Shown in pieces: positions 9,777 to 18,463 of a stretch of DNA of 51,557 bases (within the stretch, counting starts at the first letter, position 1; the number at the start of each line of letters is the position of its first letter). The notes below the pieces were generated by a model that was not told the DNA's origin, did no database searches, and saw only the letters and a list, made by a program, of their open reading frames with translations. The translations under genes and the position numbers were made by a program. Origin of the DNA: JAIVHA01 sp965367295 (lineage in GTDB: Bacteria; Pseudomonadota; Gammaproteobacteria; DSM-19610); the NCBI GenBank assembly GCA_965367295.1, contig CBDUHN010000023.1, positions 1 through 51,557 on the forward strand. The letters are read 5' to 3'.

Positions 9777-11060
9777 ATGAAACTGCACTGGCAGATACTG
9801 ATTGCGCTGGCGCTGGCGGTAGCCTCCGGTCTGCTCAGCGGCGTGGATGGAGCCCTGTTTGGAATCCATTTCTACGCTGTCTATGGATTTCTGGGCACGC
9901 TGTTCATGAATGCCTTGAAGATGATCATCGTGCCACTGATCGTCTCCTCCATCGTCTCCGGTATTGCCGGTGTTGGAGAAACCCACGCCATCGGCCGGCT
10001 CGGTCTCAAGACTTTCGTGTTTTATATGAGTACCAGTCTGCTGGCGATTCTCGTTGGCTTGATGATGGTCAACAGCTTCACGCCGGGCATTATCGATGGC
10101 GTACCGGCCCAGGAAGTTCTGGGACTCAGTGAGGATCAGGCGGCCGCAGCGGCGGCAAAACTGCAGGGTGGTGAAAACGCCGCCATTAGCGATGTCTTTC
10201 TGCGCATGGTGCCGCCCAACGTGGTGGCCGCGGCCGCCAATGGCCAGATGCTCGGACTGATCTTTTTCAGCCTGTTATTCGGCTATTTCATGACCCGTAT
10301 CGATGGTGTGCGCTCCCAGCAACTGCAGGGCTTCTGGCAGGGTACCTTCGACGTCATGATGCATATCACTGACTGGGTGATGCGTTTCGCTCCCTACGGT
10401 GTGTTCGGTCTGGTGGCCAAAGTGGTGGCGGATACCGGGGCCGATCAACTGGAGGCGCTGGCCGTGACGCTGGGCACGTTCACGCTTACGGTGTTACTGG
10501 CTTTGGCCTTCCATGCGTTGGTCACGCTGCCGCTGATGCTGCGCTACATTGGTGGCGTCAGTCCCTTGCGTCACTACCAGGCCATGTTGCCGGCCCTGCT
10601 GACCTCCTTTTCCACGGCATCTTCCTCCGCCACCTTGCCGTTGACCATGGAATGTGTGGAGAAGAACGCCGGTGTATCCAATCGCACCAGCAGCTTCGTG
10701 TTGCCTCTGGGCGCGACCATCAACATGGATGGTACGGCGCTATACGAATGCGTTGCCGCCATGTTTATCGCCCAGGCCTATGGCCTGGAACTGAGCTTCG
10801 TAACCCAGTTCACGGTAGTGCTGGTGGCACTGCTGACTTCCATCGGGGTGGCGGGTATCCCGGCCGCCAGCCTGGTGGCGATCACCATCATCCTCACCAC
10901 CATCGGGCTGCCCACCGAGGCGATTGGTCTGATCCTGGCGGTGGATCGTATTCTCGATATGTTCCGCACGTCGGTGAACGTGTTCAGCGATTCCTGCGGT
11001 GCCGTGATCATTGCGCGTACGGAAGGGGAGAGCAACGTACTTTCGCAGCCCGTTCCTTGA
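9777..11060 (+). CDS. gltP: dicarboxylate/amino acid:cation symporter (SDF/DAACS family)
   Basis: Sodium- or proton-coupled importer of glutamate, aspartate or C4-dicarboxylates in the inner membrane. The 427 residues show eight or so hydrophobic segments and the two family signatures: the serine-rich re-entrant loop STASSSATLP (about residue 278 onward) and NMDGTALYE (about 315), with the C-terminal GIPAASLVAI and DRILDMFRTSVNVF substrate-site motifs. The substrate cannot be settled from sequence by eye, so the symbol is tentative. It stands alone between ppiD and the zinc locus. Confidence 0.9.
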   Translation: MKLHWQILIALALAVASGLLSGVDGALFGIHFYAVYGFLGTLFMNALKMIIVPLIVSSIVSGIAGVGETHAIGRLGLKTFVFYMSTSLLAILVGLMMVNSFTPGIIDGVPAQEVLGLSEDQAAAAAAKLQGGENAAISDVFLRMVPPNVVAAAANGQMLGLIFFSLLFGYFMTRIDGVRSQQLQGFWQGTFDVMMHITDWVMRFAPYGVFGLVAKVVADTGADQLEALAVTLGTFTLTVLLALAFHALVTLPLMLRYIGGVSPLRHYQAMLPALLTSFSTASSSATLPLTMECVEKNAGVSNRTSSFVLPLGATINMDGTALYECVAAMFIAQAYGLELSFVTQFTVVLVALLTSIGVAGIPAASLVAITIILTTIGLPTEAIGLILAVDRILDMFRTSVNVFSDSCGAVIIARTEGESNVLSQPVP

Positions 11061-11132
11061 CAAGACGTGGGTTCTATACCCTAATGTCCTCCTGCATTGT
11101 CTGTATAACCACTGTCACTGACTTCACAATCC

Positions 11133-11408
11133 ATGCGTCGTACACTTCCCACGCTGCTGTCTGCCCTGCTGTTGTTGTCTCAGCTGTTGCTGGCTTTGCA
11201 TCATGTGGATCTCGACGCGCATAGCGATGGCCGGCAGTGTGATATCTGTTTCATCTCCCATGGACTCGATCATTCAGTAGCCTCCAGCGTCATTTCCCTC
11301 CCGGTGGTGGTACAGGAACTGCCGGTATTTTGGGTGTTGCTGCCTGCCATCCGCTATTCCACACCGCTTGCCTATCGGCCCCGCGCCCCCCCGCATTCCC
11401 TCGCATAG
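11133..11408 (+). CDS. small exported protein with His/Cys motif, zinc-locus type
   Basis: A 91-residue product with a hydrophobic signal sequence (residues 4-22), followed by a polar stretch rich in His, Asp and Cys (HHVDLDAHSDGRQCDICFISHGLDH) and a second hydrophobic segment. It ends in a basic, proline-rich tail (YRPRAPP). Small proteins of this layout (DUF2946-like) occur in bacterial zinc-uptake loci, and here it precedes a barrel and a ZnuA/ZnuB-like pair. A metal-binding or metal-handoff role is inference. No strong ribosome binding site is visible before ATG 11133, so the start is uncertain. Confidence 0.65.
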   Translation: MRRTLPTLLSALLLLSQLLLALHHVDLDAHSDGRQCDICFISHGLDHSVASSVISLPVVVQELPVFWVLLPAIRYSTPLAYRPRAPPHSLA

Positions 11409-11512
11409 TGTGATATCCCGCCGCCCGGCTGCGCAGGCGCAAGTCGTCTGCGCGTGGGCAATCACATTGGATTCATATTGTTTTTTCATTTGATTTGCGA
11501 GTGAGGTATGTC

Positions 11513-12934
11513 ATGAATAAGACCCTGATCGCCATTGCCTGTGGTGTCACCATGGGGGTGGCAGGTGAACCGTCGCGGGCCGATGCCACGGTGGATGCCC
11601 TACGCCACGATCTGGAACAGCTGCGGCACGACTACGAGGCCCGGGTACAGATGCTGGAGCAGCGCTTGCTGGCCGCCGAAACGGCCGCCCGGCGCACCGA
11701 ACTGGAAAACCGAACCATCGCCGAAGCCACTGCTCCCGCCGATTCTCCTGTCGGGGCGGGGCGGGGCGCGGTGACCGGTAACCGCTTCAACCCGGCGATT
11801 TCCGCCGTGGTGCAGACCAAACTGGGCAGCTATTCCGCTGAGCCCGCACAATACTCCCTGCCGGGTTTCCAACTGGGTGGCGAGAGCGGTCTTACGCCGT
11901 CGGGTTTTTCGCTGGATGAAACCGAGCTGACCCTGTCTGCAAACGTGGACCCACAATTCTATGGCGAGGTCACACTCGGTTTTCACGAGGACGAGGCCGG
12001 TACGGCGGTGGATATCGAAGAGGCGTTTTTCGACAGCCTGGGGTTGCCGGGTGGGCTGGGCGTGCGCGCCGGCCGGTTCTATTCCGGTATCGGGTATCTG
12101 AATCACTTCCATACCCATGCCTGGGATTTCCATGATGCCCCGCTGGTCTACCGGGCCATGCTGGGTGATCAGTATGGCGATGACGGGGTGCAGCTGACCT
12201 GGCTGGCCCCCACCGACCTCTATTTCCAGCTCGGGGCGGAGTGGTTGCAGGGTAAGCGGTTCCCCGGTGGTGACTCGTCGGCGGACTTCGGTGATGGCCG
12301 CAGCCTGTTCGCCCGCCTGGGTGGGGATGCGGGCGTCAGCCACAGCTGGCGGCTGGGATTGTCCGGCCTGTGGATGGATGCCCGTGACCGTAGCAGCGGA
12401 GATCCTCATGGGGATGCAGCGGGTGGCACGTCCTTTAGCGGGGATTCCGACCTGGCCATTGCCGACTTCATCTGGAAATGGGCACCCAATGGCAACCCGC
12501 GCCAGCGCAACTTCACCTTTCAGAGCGAATATTTCTATCGCGATGAAGCGGGTGCCGCGACCTTCACCGAGGATGCCATGACGGCGGCCCTGGCGTACCA
12601 GGGTATCCAGCAGGGCTGGTACGCCCAGGGGGTGTATCAGTTCGCGCCACGCTGGCGGGTGGGATTGCGCTATGACCGTCTGAGTGCAGACAACCGTGTC
12701 ACGCTGCTCGACACTGGCGGCCTGCCCGCGGCACAGGTGCTGGAGGAGAGTGGCCTGCTGGATGGCGGGTATGATCCGCGGCGCTGGTCGCTGATGACCG
12801 ACTGGTCACCCAGTGAGTTCAGCCGCCTGCGCCTGCAGTACAACCGCGATGAATCCCGGCCAGACATCACCGACCACCAGTGGATGCTGCAGCTCATCAT
12901 GAGTCTCGGCGCCCACGGTGCCCACGAATACTGA
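11513..12934 (+). CDS. outer-membrane beta-barrel protein, probable metal-uptake porin
   Basis: A 473-residue exported protein. It has a signal peptide (about 1-23), a predicted coiled coil (about 25-65, heptad-like LRHDLEQLRHDYEARVQMLEQRLLAAE), then about 400 residues of alternating short hydrophobic strands rich in Gly, Tyr and Trp. It ends in a short terminal strand rather than the classical C-terminal Phe. Trimeric porins often carry such an N-terminal coiled coil. The loops are rich in His and Asp (HFHTHAWDFHDA). Position before a ZnuA-like gene suggests zinc passage across the outer membrane; this is inference. The start has GAGG six bases upstream. Confidence 0.72.
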   Translation: MNKTLIAIACGVTMGVAGEPSRADATVDALRHDLEQLRHDYEARVQMLEQRLLAAETAARRTELENRTIAEATAPADSPVGAGRGAVTGNRFNPAISAVVQTKLGSYSAEPAQYSLPGFQLGGESGLTPSGFSLDETELTLSANVDPQFYGEVTLGFHEDEAGTAVDIEEAFFDSLGLPGGLGVRAGRFYSGIGYLNHFHTHAWDFHDAPLVYRAMLGDQYGDDGVQLTWLAPTDLYFQLGAEWLQGKRFPGGDSSADFGDGRSLFARLGGDAGVSHSWRLGLSGLWMDARDRSSGDPHGDAAGGTSFSGDSDLAIADFIWKWAPNGNPRQRNFTFQSEYFYRDEAGAATFTEDAMTAALAYQGIQQGWYAQGVYQFAPRWRVGLRYDRLSADNRVTLLDTGGLPAAQVLEESGLLDGGYDPRRWSLMTDWSPSEFSRLRLQYNRDESRPDITDHQWMLQLIMSLGAHGAHEY

Positions 12935-12952
12935 GTGGGAAGGGGAAAACGT

Positions 12953-13852
12953 ATGATGCGTTCTCTATTGGCACCGCTTCTGGTGCTGCTCACTGTGCAG
13001 ACCGCCCAGGCGCGGCTTTCCGTATTCGCCTGCGAACCGGAATGGGCAGCACTGGCCCAGACCCTCGGCGGGAATCAGGTGGAGGTATTCAGTGCCACTA
13101 CTGCTCAACAGGATGTGCATTTCATCCAGGCACGACCCAGCCTGATCGCCCGCTTGCGCAGTGCCGACCTGCTGATCTGTACCGGCGCGGAACTGGAGGT
13201 GGGCTGGCTGCCGATGCTGCAGCGGCGGGCGAACAACCCGCGGGTGTTACCGGGGCAATCCGGCTACCTGGAAGCAGCCAGTGCTGTCACTCTGCTGGAG
13301 GTGCCGGAACGGCTTGACCGTGCCGAGGGCGATATCCATGCCCAGGGCAATCCGCATATCCATACCGATCCACGCAACATTGCCCGGGTGGCGGTGGTGT
13401 TGGCGCAGCGACTGGCTGAGCTCGATCCCGCTCACCGCGAGGAATATGCAAAGCGGTACCGTGACTTCGCTGATCGTTGGCAGGCGGCCCTGCAACGTTG
13501 GCAGCGGCAGGCGGTCCCCCTACGTGGTATGCCGATCGTAGTGCAGCATCCGAGCTGGACCTACCTGGAACACTGGCTGGGCCTGCGGCGGGTGGCCTCA
13601 CTGGAACCCAAGCCGGGCATCCCGGCCAGCAGCACATATCTGTCCCGGGTGTTGGCGGAGCTGCATACACAACCTGCACGGATGGTGATCCGGGCCAGCT
13701 ATCAGGAAGCGCGGCCATCCGAATGGCTCTCGCAACAAACCGGTATCCCGGCCGTGGAGCTGCCCTATACCGTGGGTGGCAACGCGGCGGCGCAGGATTT
13801 GTTCGGCTTGTTTGATGACACGCTGCAGCGCTTGCTCGAGGCGGCCCGGTGA
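12953..13852 (+). CDS. znuA: ZnuA-like metal ABC transporter substrate-binding protein
   Basis: Periplasmic cluster A-I binding protein for zinc or manganese. The 299 residues start with a signal peptide (cleavage near QTAQA). Likely metal ligands are the His in QQDVHFIQARPS, the histidines in GNPHIHTDP and the His in VQHPSWTYLEHW, which follow the order seen in ZnuA. The long His-rich loop of enteric ZnuA is reduced to GDIHAQGNPH. It follows the barrel gene by 18 bases and overlaps the permease start by four bases (GTGA). Zinc is the more likely metal, but manganese is not excluded. Confidence 0.82.
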   Translation: MMRSLLAPLLVLLTVQTAQARLSVFACEPEWAALAQTLGGNQVEVFSATTAQQDVHFIQARPSLIARLRSADLLICTGAELEVGWLPMLQRRANNPRVLPGQSGYLEAASAVTLLEVPERLDRAEGDIHAQGNPHIHTDPRNIARVAVVLAQRLAELDPAHREEYAKRYRDFADRWQAALQRWQRQAVPLRGMPIVVQHPSWTYLEHWLGLRRVASLEPKPGIPASSTYLSRVLAELHTQPARMVIRASYQEARPSEWLSQQTGIPAVELPYTVGGNAAAQDLFGLFDDTLQRLLEAAR

Positions 13853-14619
13853 ATCCGGAGGCGCTGGATTTCGGCATCCTCGGGCCGGCGCTGCTGGTCA
13901 GCCTGCTGGTGGGGGCCACCCATGTGCCGCTGGGCCAGCAGGTGCTGGCCCGCGGCATCGTCTTCATCGATCTGGCTATCGCCCAGATCGCCGGCCTCGG
14001 CGTCGTCGCCGCCCACGCCTTCGGCTGGGAAGCGCAGGGTTGGGAAACCCAGCTGGCAGCCGGGAGTTCTGCCATCCTCGGGGCCCTGTTGCTCACCTGG
14101 ACGGACCGGCATTGGCCCGAAGTACAGGAGGCACTCATCGGGGTGCTGTTCGTGTTCGCAGCCAGTCTGGGTATTCTGTTGCTCGCCAGCGACCCGCACG
14201 GGGGCGAACAGCTCAAGGATCTGCTGGTGGGTCAGATCCTCTGGGTCCTGCCCGGTGACCTGATTGCCGTTGCCATCCTCTATGCCGTGGTGTTGGGCTG
14301 CTGGTTCGCGTTGCGCGCACGGCTGGGAAACATGGGGTTTTATCTGCTGTTTGCGCTGACCGTCACCGCCTCGGTCCAACTGGTTGGTGTGTACCTGGTC
14401 TTCGCCACCCTGATCGTGCCGGCCCTTGCGGTGCGTGGCTATGCGGCGCGCTCTCGCCTGTGGCTGGGATACGGACTGGCATTTGCCGGCTATGGCCTGG
14501 GACTGTTGCTGTCGGCGTTGTTCGATCTGCCCACCGGGGCGGTGATTGTCTGCTGCCTGGTGGCGTTGGGCCTGCCATTGATGCGGCGGGTCAGCATGCG
14601 GGGGAGTGTGAGTGGATAA
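13849..14619 (+). CDS. znuB: ZnuB-like metal ABC transporter permease
   Basis: ABC-3 family inner-membrane permease of 256 residues with seven or eight hydrophobic segments. The conserved RGIVFIDLAIAQIAGLG (about residues 34-50) resembles the ABC-3 signature RG-x-x-x-ID-x-ALSH. The GTG start overlaps the stop of the binding-protein gene. The usual ATPase gene (znuC) is not next to it: the next gene on the right is on the other strand and the whole window holds no other metal-type ATPase. Confidence 0.85.
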   Translation: MNPEALDFGILGPALLVSLLVGATHVPLGQQVLARGIVFIDLAIAQIAGLGVVAAHAFGWEAQGWETQLAAGSSAILGALLLTWTDRHWPEVQEALIGVLFVFAASLGILLLASDPHGGEQLKDLLVGQILWVLPGDLIAVAILYAVVLGCWFALRARLGNMGFYLLFALTVTASVQLVGVYLVFATLIVPALAVRGYAARSRLWLGYGLAFAGYGLGLLLSALFDLPTGAVIVCCLVALGLPLMRRVSMRGSVSG

Positions 14620-14653
14620 TCGACGGCCGCCGAAAACGGCTGGTCCAGGGGAG

Positions 14654-15025
14654 TTAGATAAATCCGCGGGCCAGGTAGAAACTCAACGCGATGCCTAGGA
14701 TACCGAGGATCCCATTGACCACCATGCCTGCGTTGAGATTATAACCGCTCGGGATTTCGATCGGCCGAATCGTCTTTAGTATCCGCAGATGCTGCCAGAT
14801 TGAATACAGTGCCACGAAGGAAGCCAGCAGAATAAACGACACCCCGACAAAAAACGAAATATCGCGCTGGAAAAATTTAACTTCCTCGCGGCCGGTAATT
14901 TCCAGGAACAGGCCGAATCGCTCCACCACGAATCCAAACGCCATCAGCGAAATACTGGTGCGATTCCAGGACAGCAGGGTACGTTCCGCTGCAAACAGGA
15001 CTCTTGGGTCATTCAGATCTGACAT
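14654..15025 (-). CDS. DUF202 (YidH-like) membrane protein
   Basis: A 123-residue inner-membrane protein with three hydrophobic segments (about 25-45, 62-83, 95-118) and the family motif LFAAERTLLSWNRTSISLMAFGFVVERFG near the N-terminus. Function is unknown. The ATG at 15025 has AGGA about ten bases upstream and gives the usual family start (NDPRVLFAAERT). A GTG at 15049 would add eight residues. It ends 35 bases from the oppositely directed permease gene. Confidence 0.85.
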   Translation of the reverse strand: MSDLNDPRVLFAAERTLLSWNRTSISLMAFGFVVERFGLFLEITGREEVKFFQRDISFFVGVSFILLASFVALYSIWQHLRILKTIRPIEIPSGYNLNAGMVVNGILGILGIALSFYLARGFI

Positions 15026-15222
15026 ATGGTTGTGGTCCTGCTGGGTCACCCGGGTCTGACGTTATGGAAGGTTTCCTGGCGAATTCGATATCACTCGATA
15101 TCCACTGCACCCCAGGCCGCTACTACCTTATTCGGTATGATCATGGGGCAGCCCCACCGGTACGGGTTCCAGACCTGCAGTTCCCGGGGAAAGGGAGTTC
15201 TTATGGGGCAACACCTGTGAGT

Positions 15223-15243
15223 CAGGCCGAGCATTCTGGCCTG
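15223..15243 (-). terminator. weak hairpin after fabI
   Basis: Inverted repeat CAGGCC / GGCCTG with a nine-base loop, 13 bases past the fabI stop. No T tract follows on the minus strand, so this is at best a Rho-dependent or stability hairpin. Confidence 0.25.
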
Positions 15244-15255
15244 GCCGCGCAGTAC

Positions 15256-16053
15256 CTATTCCTCGTCGAGGTCCAGTGGTCCCATGCCGATGATGTTATA
15301 GCCGGAATCCACATAGGTCACTTCGCCGGTAATACCCGAGGCGAGGTCGGAACAGAGAAACGCACCGGCGTTGCCCACTTCGTCGATAGTGACGTTGCGA
15401 CGCAGCGGCGAGACACGTTCCACATGGTCGAGCATTTTACGGAAGTTACTGATGCCGGCGGCGGCCAGGGTCCGAATGGGGCCCGCGGAGATGGCGTTGA
15501 CGCGAATACCATCGGGGCCGAGACTCTGGGCCATGTAGCGCACATTGGCTTCCAGGCTGGCCTTGGCCAGACCCATGACGTTGTAGTTGGGCATGGCGCG
15601 TTCCGCACCGAGGTAGCTGAGGGTGAGCAGGGCACCGTCACGGCCTTCCATCATACGGCAGCCGGCCTTCGCCAGGGCGGAGAAACTGTAGGAGCTGATT
15701 TCGTGGGCGATGCGGAAGCCGTCGCGGCTGACGGAATCCAGGTAGTCGCCTTCCAGTTCCGGGCGCGGGGCGAAGGCCACGGAGTGAACAATGATGTCGA
15801 GGTGATCCCAGTAATCGTCGAGGTGGTCGAATACCGCTTCGATTTCTTCATCGCTGGACACGTCGCAGGGTACCGTTACTTCGGAACCCAGTTGGGAAGC
15901 CATCTTTTCCACCCGGTCGCGCAGTTTGTCGTTCTGGTAGGTAAAGGCGAGTTCGGCGCCTTCACGATGCATGGCCTGGGCAATGCCCCAGGCGATGGAA
16001 CGGTTGCTGGCGAGACCGACGATCAGTGCGCGCTTTCCAGTCAGAAATCCCAT
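15256..16053 (-). CDS. fabI: enoyl-[acyl-carrier-protein] reductase (NADH)
   Basis: Catalyses the last step of each fatty-acid elongation cycle, reducing trans-2-enoyl-ACP. The 265-residue short-chain dehydrogenase fold has the FabI-type cofactor motif GLASNRSIAWGIA (residues 13-25) and the active site Tyr147, Tyr157 and Lys164 (NYNVMGLAK), one residue off the E. coli numbers. The SAGPIRTLAAAGI loop is also typical. It is transcribed away from the peptide transporter operon. Confidence 0.97.
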   Translation of the reverse strand: MGFLTGKRALIVGLASNRSIAWGIAQAMHREGAELAFTYQNDKLRDRVEKMASQLGSEVTVPCDVSSDEEIEAVFDHLDDYWDHLDIIVHSVAFAPRPELEGDYLDSVSRDGFRIAHEISSYSFSALAKAGCRMMEGRDGALLTLSYLGAERAMPNYNVMGLAKASLEANVRYMAQSLGPDGIRVNAISAGPIRTLAAAGISNFRKMLDHVERVSPLRRNVTIDEVGNAGAFLCSDLASGITGEVTYVDSGYNIIGMGPLDLDEE

Positions 16054-16208
16054 GTTCTGTCCTTATCCTAATCAGTTCAAGTTCGGTGCTATCGGTGTGG
16101 AGGCAGCCGAAGAGCCGTTTTGTGGAGGCTAAAGGTACCGGAAAACGCCTGTGGCGTGAAGGGCTATTGGTGGTGGTATTGGCTATAGGAAGCTAACCCC
16201 CGGCCCGA

Positions 16209-16214
16209 TATAAT
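16209..16214 (+). promoter_or_regulatory. -10 element before the peptide transporter operon
   Basis: Perfect TATAAT within CCGATATAATGCCG, a context repeated at 555-568. A start of transcription about seven bases downstream would fall near 16221. That makes the ATG at 16223 nearly leaderless and gives the ATG at 16271 a 50-base leader. No convincing -35 was found. Confidence 0.5.
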
Positions 16215-16270
16215 GCCGCTTCATGGCCTATCGATCGCAGCCGGCTTCGTGCCGTGTAAATCACTGCCAA

Positions 16271-18463
16271 ATGGGCATTTCCGCCTGGAAAAGCCTGTGG
16301 CCGCTGTGGGCCTGTCTGGCGCTGTGGCTTTCCGCGTGCAGCGACCAGCCCTGGAATAATCCCCATCCGGCGAGTGAGTCGCACGGGAATATTCTCTACT
16401 CGTCCTTTGAAGCCCGTCCCAAACACCTCGATCCGGCCCAGTCCTACAGCTCCAACGAGGCTGTATTCACCGAGCAGGTCTACGAGGCGCCGCTGCAGTA
16501 TCACTTTCTCAAACGTCCCTATGAGTTGATACCGCGTACTGCCGTGCGCATGCCGGTACCCGAATATCTCGATGCGGACGGCCAGCCGCTGCCTCCCGAT
16601 ACCCCGGCGCAGGACATCGCCTTCAGCATCTACGAAATCGAGATTCAACCCGGGATTCTCTATCAGCCGCATCCTGCTTTTGCCCGGTACCCGGACGGTC
16701 GCCCGCGCTATCTCGATCTGCGCGCGGAGGATCTGGAAAATGTGCATACCCTGGCTGATTTTGGCGAAACGGGTACCCGCGAGCTTACAGCGGCGGACTA
16801 TGTCTACGAGATCAAGCGGCTTGCCCACCCCAAACTGCATTCCCCCATCCTGGGGCTGATGAGTGAATATATCGTCGGCCTGCATGAATATGCGGCGACC
16901 TTGCAGCAGGCGCTCAACGAGCAGCAGTCCGATACCACGGCCCCGGTTTACCTCGATCTGGAGCAATACCCGCTGGAGGGGGTCGAACTGGTTGATCGCT
17001 ACCGCTACCGGATTCGTATTCACGGTAAATATCCACAATTGCTGTACTGGCTGGCGATGCCCTTTTTCGCGCCGGTGGCACCCGAGGTGGATCGTTTCTT
17101 CACCCAGCCGGGTATGGAGCAACGCAACCTGACCCTGGACTGGTACCCGGTGGGCACCGGCCCTTACATGCTCACCGTGAACAACCCCAACCGGCAGATG
17201 GTACTGGAGCGCAATCCGAATTTCCGTGGCGAGTTGTTTCCGGATGAAGGCGAGGTGGGGGATGCGGAAAAGGGCTATCTGGCCGATGCCGGCAAACCCA
17301 TTCCCTTCATCGACAAGGCGGTCTACAGCCTGGAGAAGGAAACCATCCCGTACTGGAACAAGTTTCTGCAGGGCTACTATGATGCTTCGGGCATCAGCTC
17401 CGACAGCTTCGACCAGGCCATTCAGGTGGGGGCCGGTGGCGACGTGGCACTGACCGATGAGATGAAGCAACGGGGGATCGAGTTGCAGACCACGGTGACC
17501 TCGTCGATCTTTTATCTCGGCTTCAATATGCTCGATCCGGTGGTGGGCGGGGATTCCGAATCCGCACGGCTGCTGCGGCGTGCCATCTCCATCGCCGTGG
17601 ATTACGAGGAATATATCTCCATCTTCGCCAACGGACGTGGCCTGGCGGCGCAGGGTCCGTTGCCGCCGGGTATCTTCGGCTATCGTGAGGGCGAAGCCGG
17701 TATCAATCACTATGTATACGACTGGACCGCAAGGGGAGCGCAGCGTAAGTCCCTGACGGAGGCCAGGCGACTGCTTGCCGAGGCCGGTTACCCCGGAGGC
17801 CGCGATGCCAAAACCGGTAAGCCCTTGTCACTCAATCTCGATACCACCGGCAGCGGTCCCGATGACAAGGCCGTGCTCGACTGGTGGCGCAAACAGTTCG
17901 CCAAACTGGATATCCAGCTGGTAGTGCGATCCAGTGATTACAATCGCTTTCAGGACAAGATGCGCAAGGGTACGGCCCAGCTGTTTCAGTGGGGCTGGAA
18001 TGCTGATTACCCTGATCCGGAAAACTTCCTGTTCCTGCTTTATGGTGAGAACAGCAAGGCGGAGAAGAACGGCGAGAACGCCGCCAACTACCGTAATCCC
18101 GAGTTTGATCGCCTGTTTGTGCAGATGAAGGATATGGATAACGGCCCCGCGCGGCAGGCCATTCTGGACCAGATGATCGAAATCGCGCGCCGCGATGCCC
18201 CCTGGTTGTGGGGGCTGCTGCCCAAGCAGTTTGCCCTCTATCATGCCTGGTACAAGAACGCGAAACCCAATCTCATGGCACGCAATACCCTCAAGTACCG
18301 TCGGATCGATGCGGAACTTCGGGCCGGGAAGCGTGCCGAATGGAACCGGCCGGTGCGCTGGCCGCTGGTGGCCATGGCAATCGTCCTGTTGCTGGTGATT
18401 ATTCCTGCCGTGATCGGCTATAAACGCCGCGAACGCCTGTCGGCGCTGGAGCGGGCCCACTGA
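16271..18463 (+). CDS. yejA: peptide ABC transporter binding lipoprotein (SBP family 5, YejA-like)
   Basis: Captures oligopeptides for the adjacent permeases. From ATG 16271 the 730-residue product has a lipoprotein signal with lipobox LSAC (Cys23), a long family 5 binding domain (ARPKHLDPAQSYSSNEAVFTEQVYE near the start; WYPVGTGPYMLTVNNP in the middle) and, unusually, a C-terminal membrane helix at about 697-717 followed by a basic tail. ATG 16223 would add 16 residues before the signal. The stop overlaps the next start (TGATG). Similarity to the Yej system rests on the four-gene order; the substrate is not known. Confidence 0.88.
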   Translation: MGISAWKSLWPLWACLALWLSACSDQPWNNPHPASESHGNILYSSFEARPKHLDPAQSYSSNEAVFTEQVYEAPLQYHFLKRPYELIPRTAVRMPVPEYLDADGQPLPPDTPAQDIAFSIYEIEIQPGILYQPHPAFARYPDGRPRYLDLRAEDLENVHTLADFGETGTRELTAADYVYEIKRLAHPKLHSPILGLMSEYIVGLHEYAATLQQALNEQQSDTTAPVYLDLEQYPLEGVELVDRYRYRIRIHGKYPQLLYWLAMPFFAPVAPEVDRFFTQPGMEQRNLTLDWYPVGTGPYMLTVNNPNRQMVLERNPNFRGELFPDEGEVGDAEKGYLADAGKPIPFIDKAVYSLEKETIPYWNKFLQGYYDASGISSDSFDQAIQVGAGGDVALTDEMKQRGIELQTTVTSSIFYLGFNMLDPVVGGDSESARLLRRAISIAVDYEEYISIFANGRGLAAQGPLPPGIFGYREGEAGINHYVYDWTARGAQRKSLTEARRLLAEAGYPGGRDAKTGKPLSLNLDTTGSGPDDKAVLDWWRKQFAKLDIQLVVRSSDYNRFQDKMRKGTAQLFQWGWNADYPDPENFLFLLYGENSKAEKNGENAANYRNPEFDRLFVQMKDMDNGPARQAILDQMIEIARRDAPWLWGLLPKQFALYHAWYKNAKPNLMARNTLKYRRIDAELRAGKRAEWNRPVRWPLVAMAIVLLLVIIPAVIGYKRRERLSALERAH

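Noticed and set aside
11061..11132. Possible Zur operator before the zinc locus
   Set aside because: Only half-site-like pieces (GTATAAC) are visible. No palindrome close to the known Zur consensus, so no site was called.
15004..16071. Long open frame on the plus strand opposite fabI
   Set aside because: It is antisense to a clear fabI with full active site. The long frame is a by-product of GC-rich codon use and matches no family.
16193..17710. 505-codon open frame on the minus strand opposite the peptide-binding protein
   Set aside because: It mirrors the codon pattern of the plus-strand gene, whose lipobox, family motifs and operon context are convincing.
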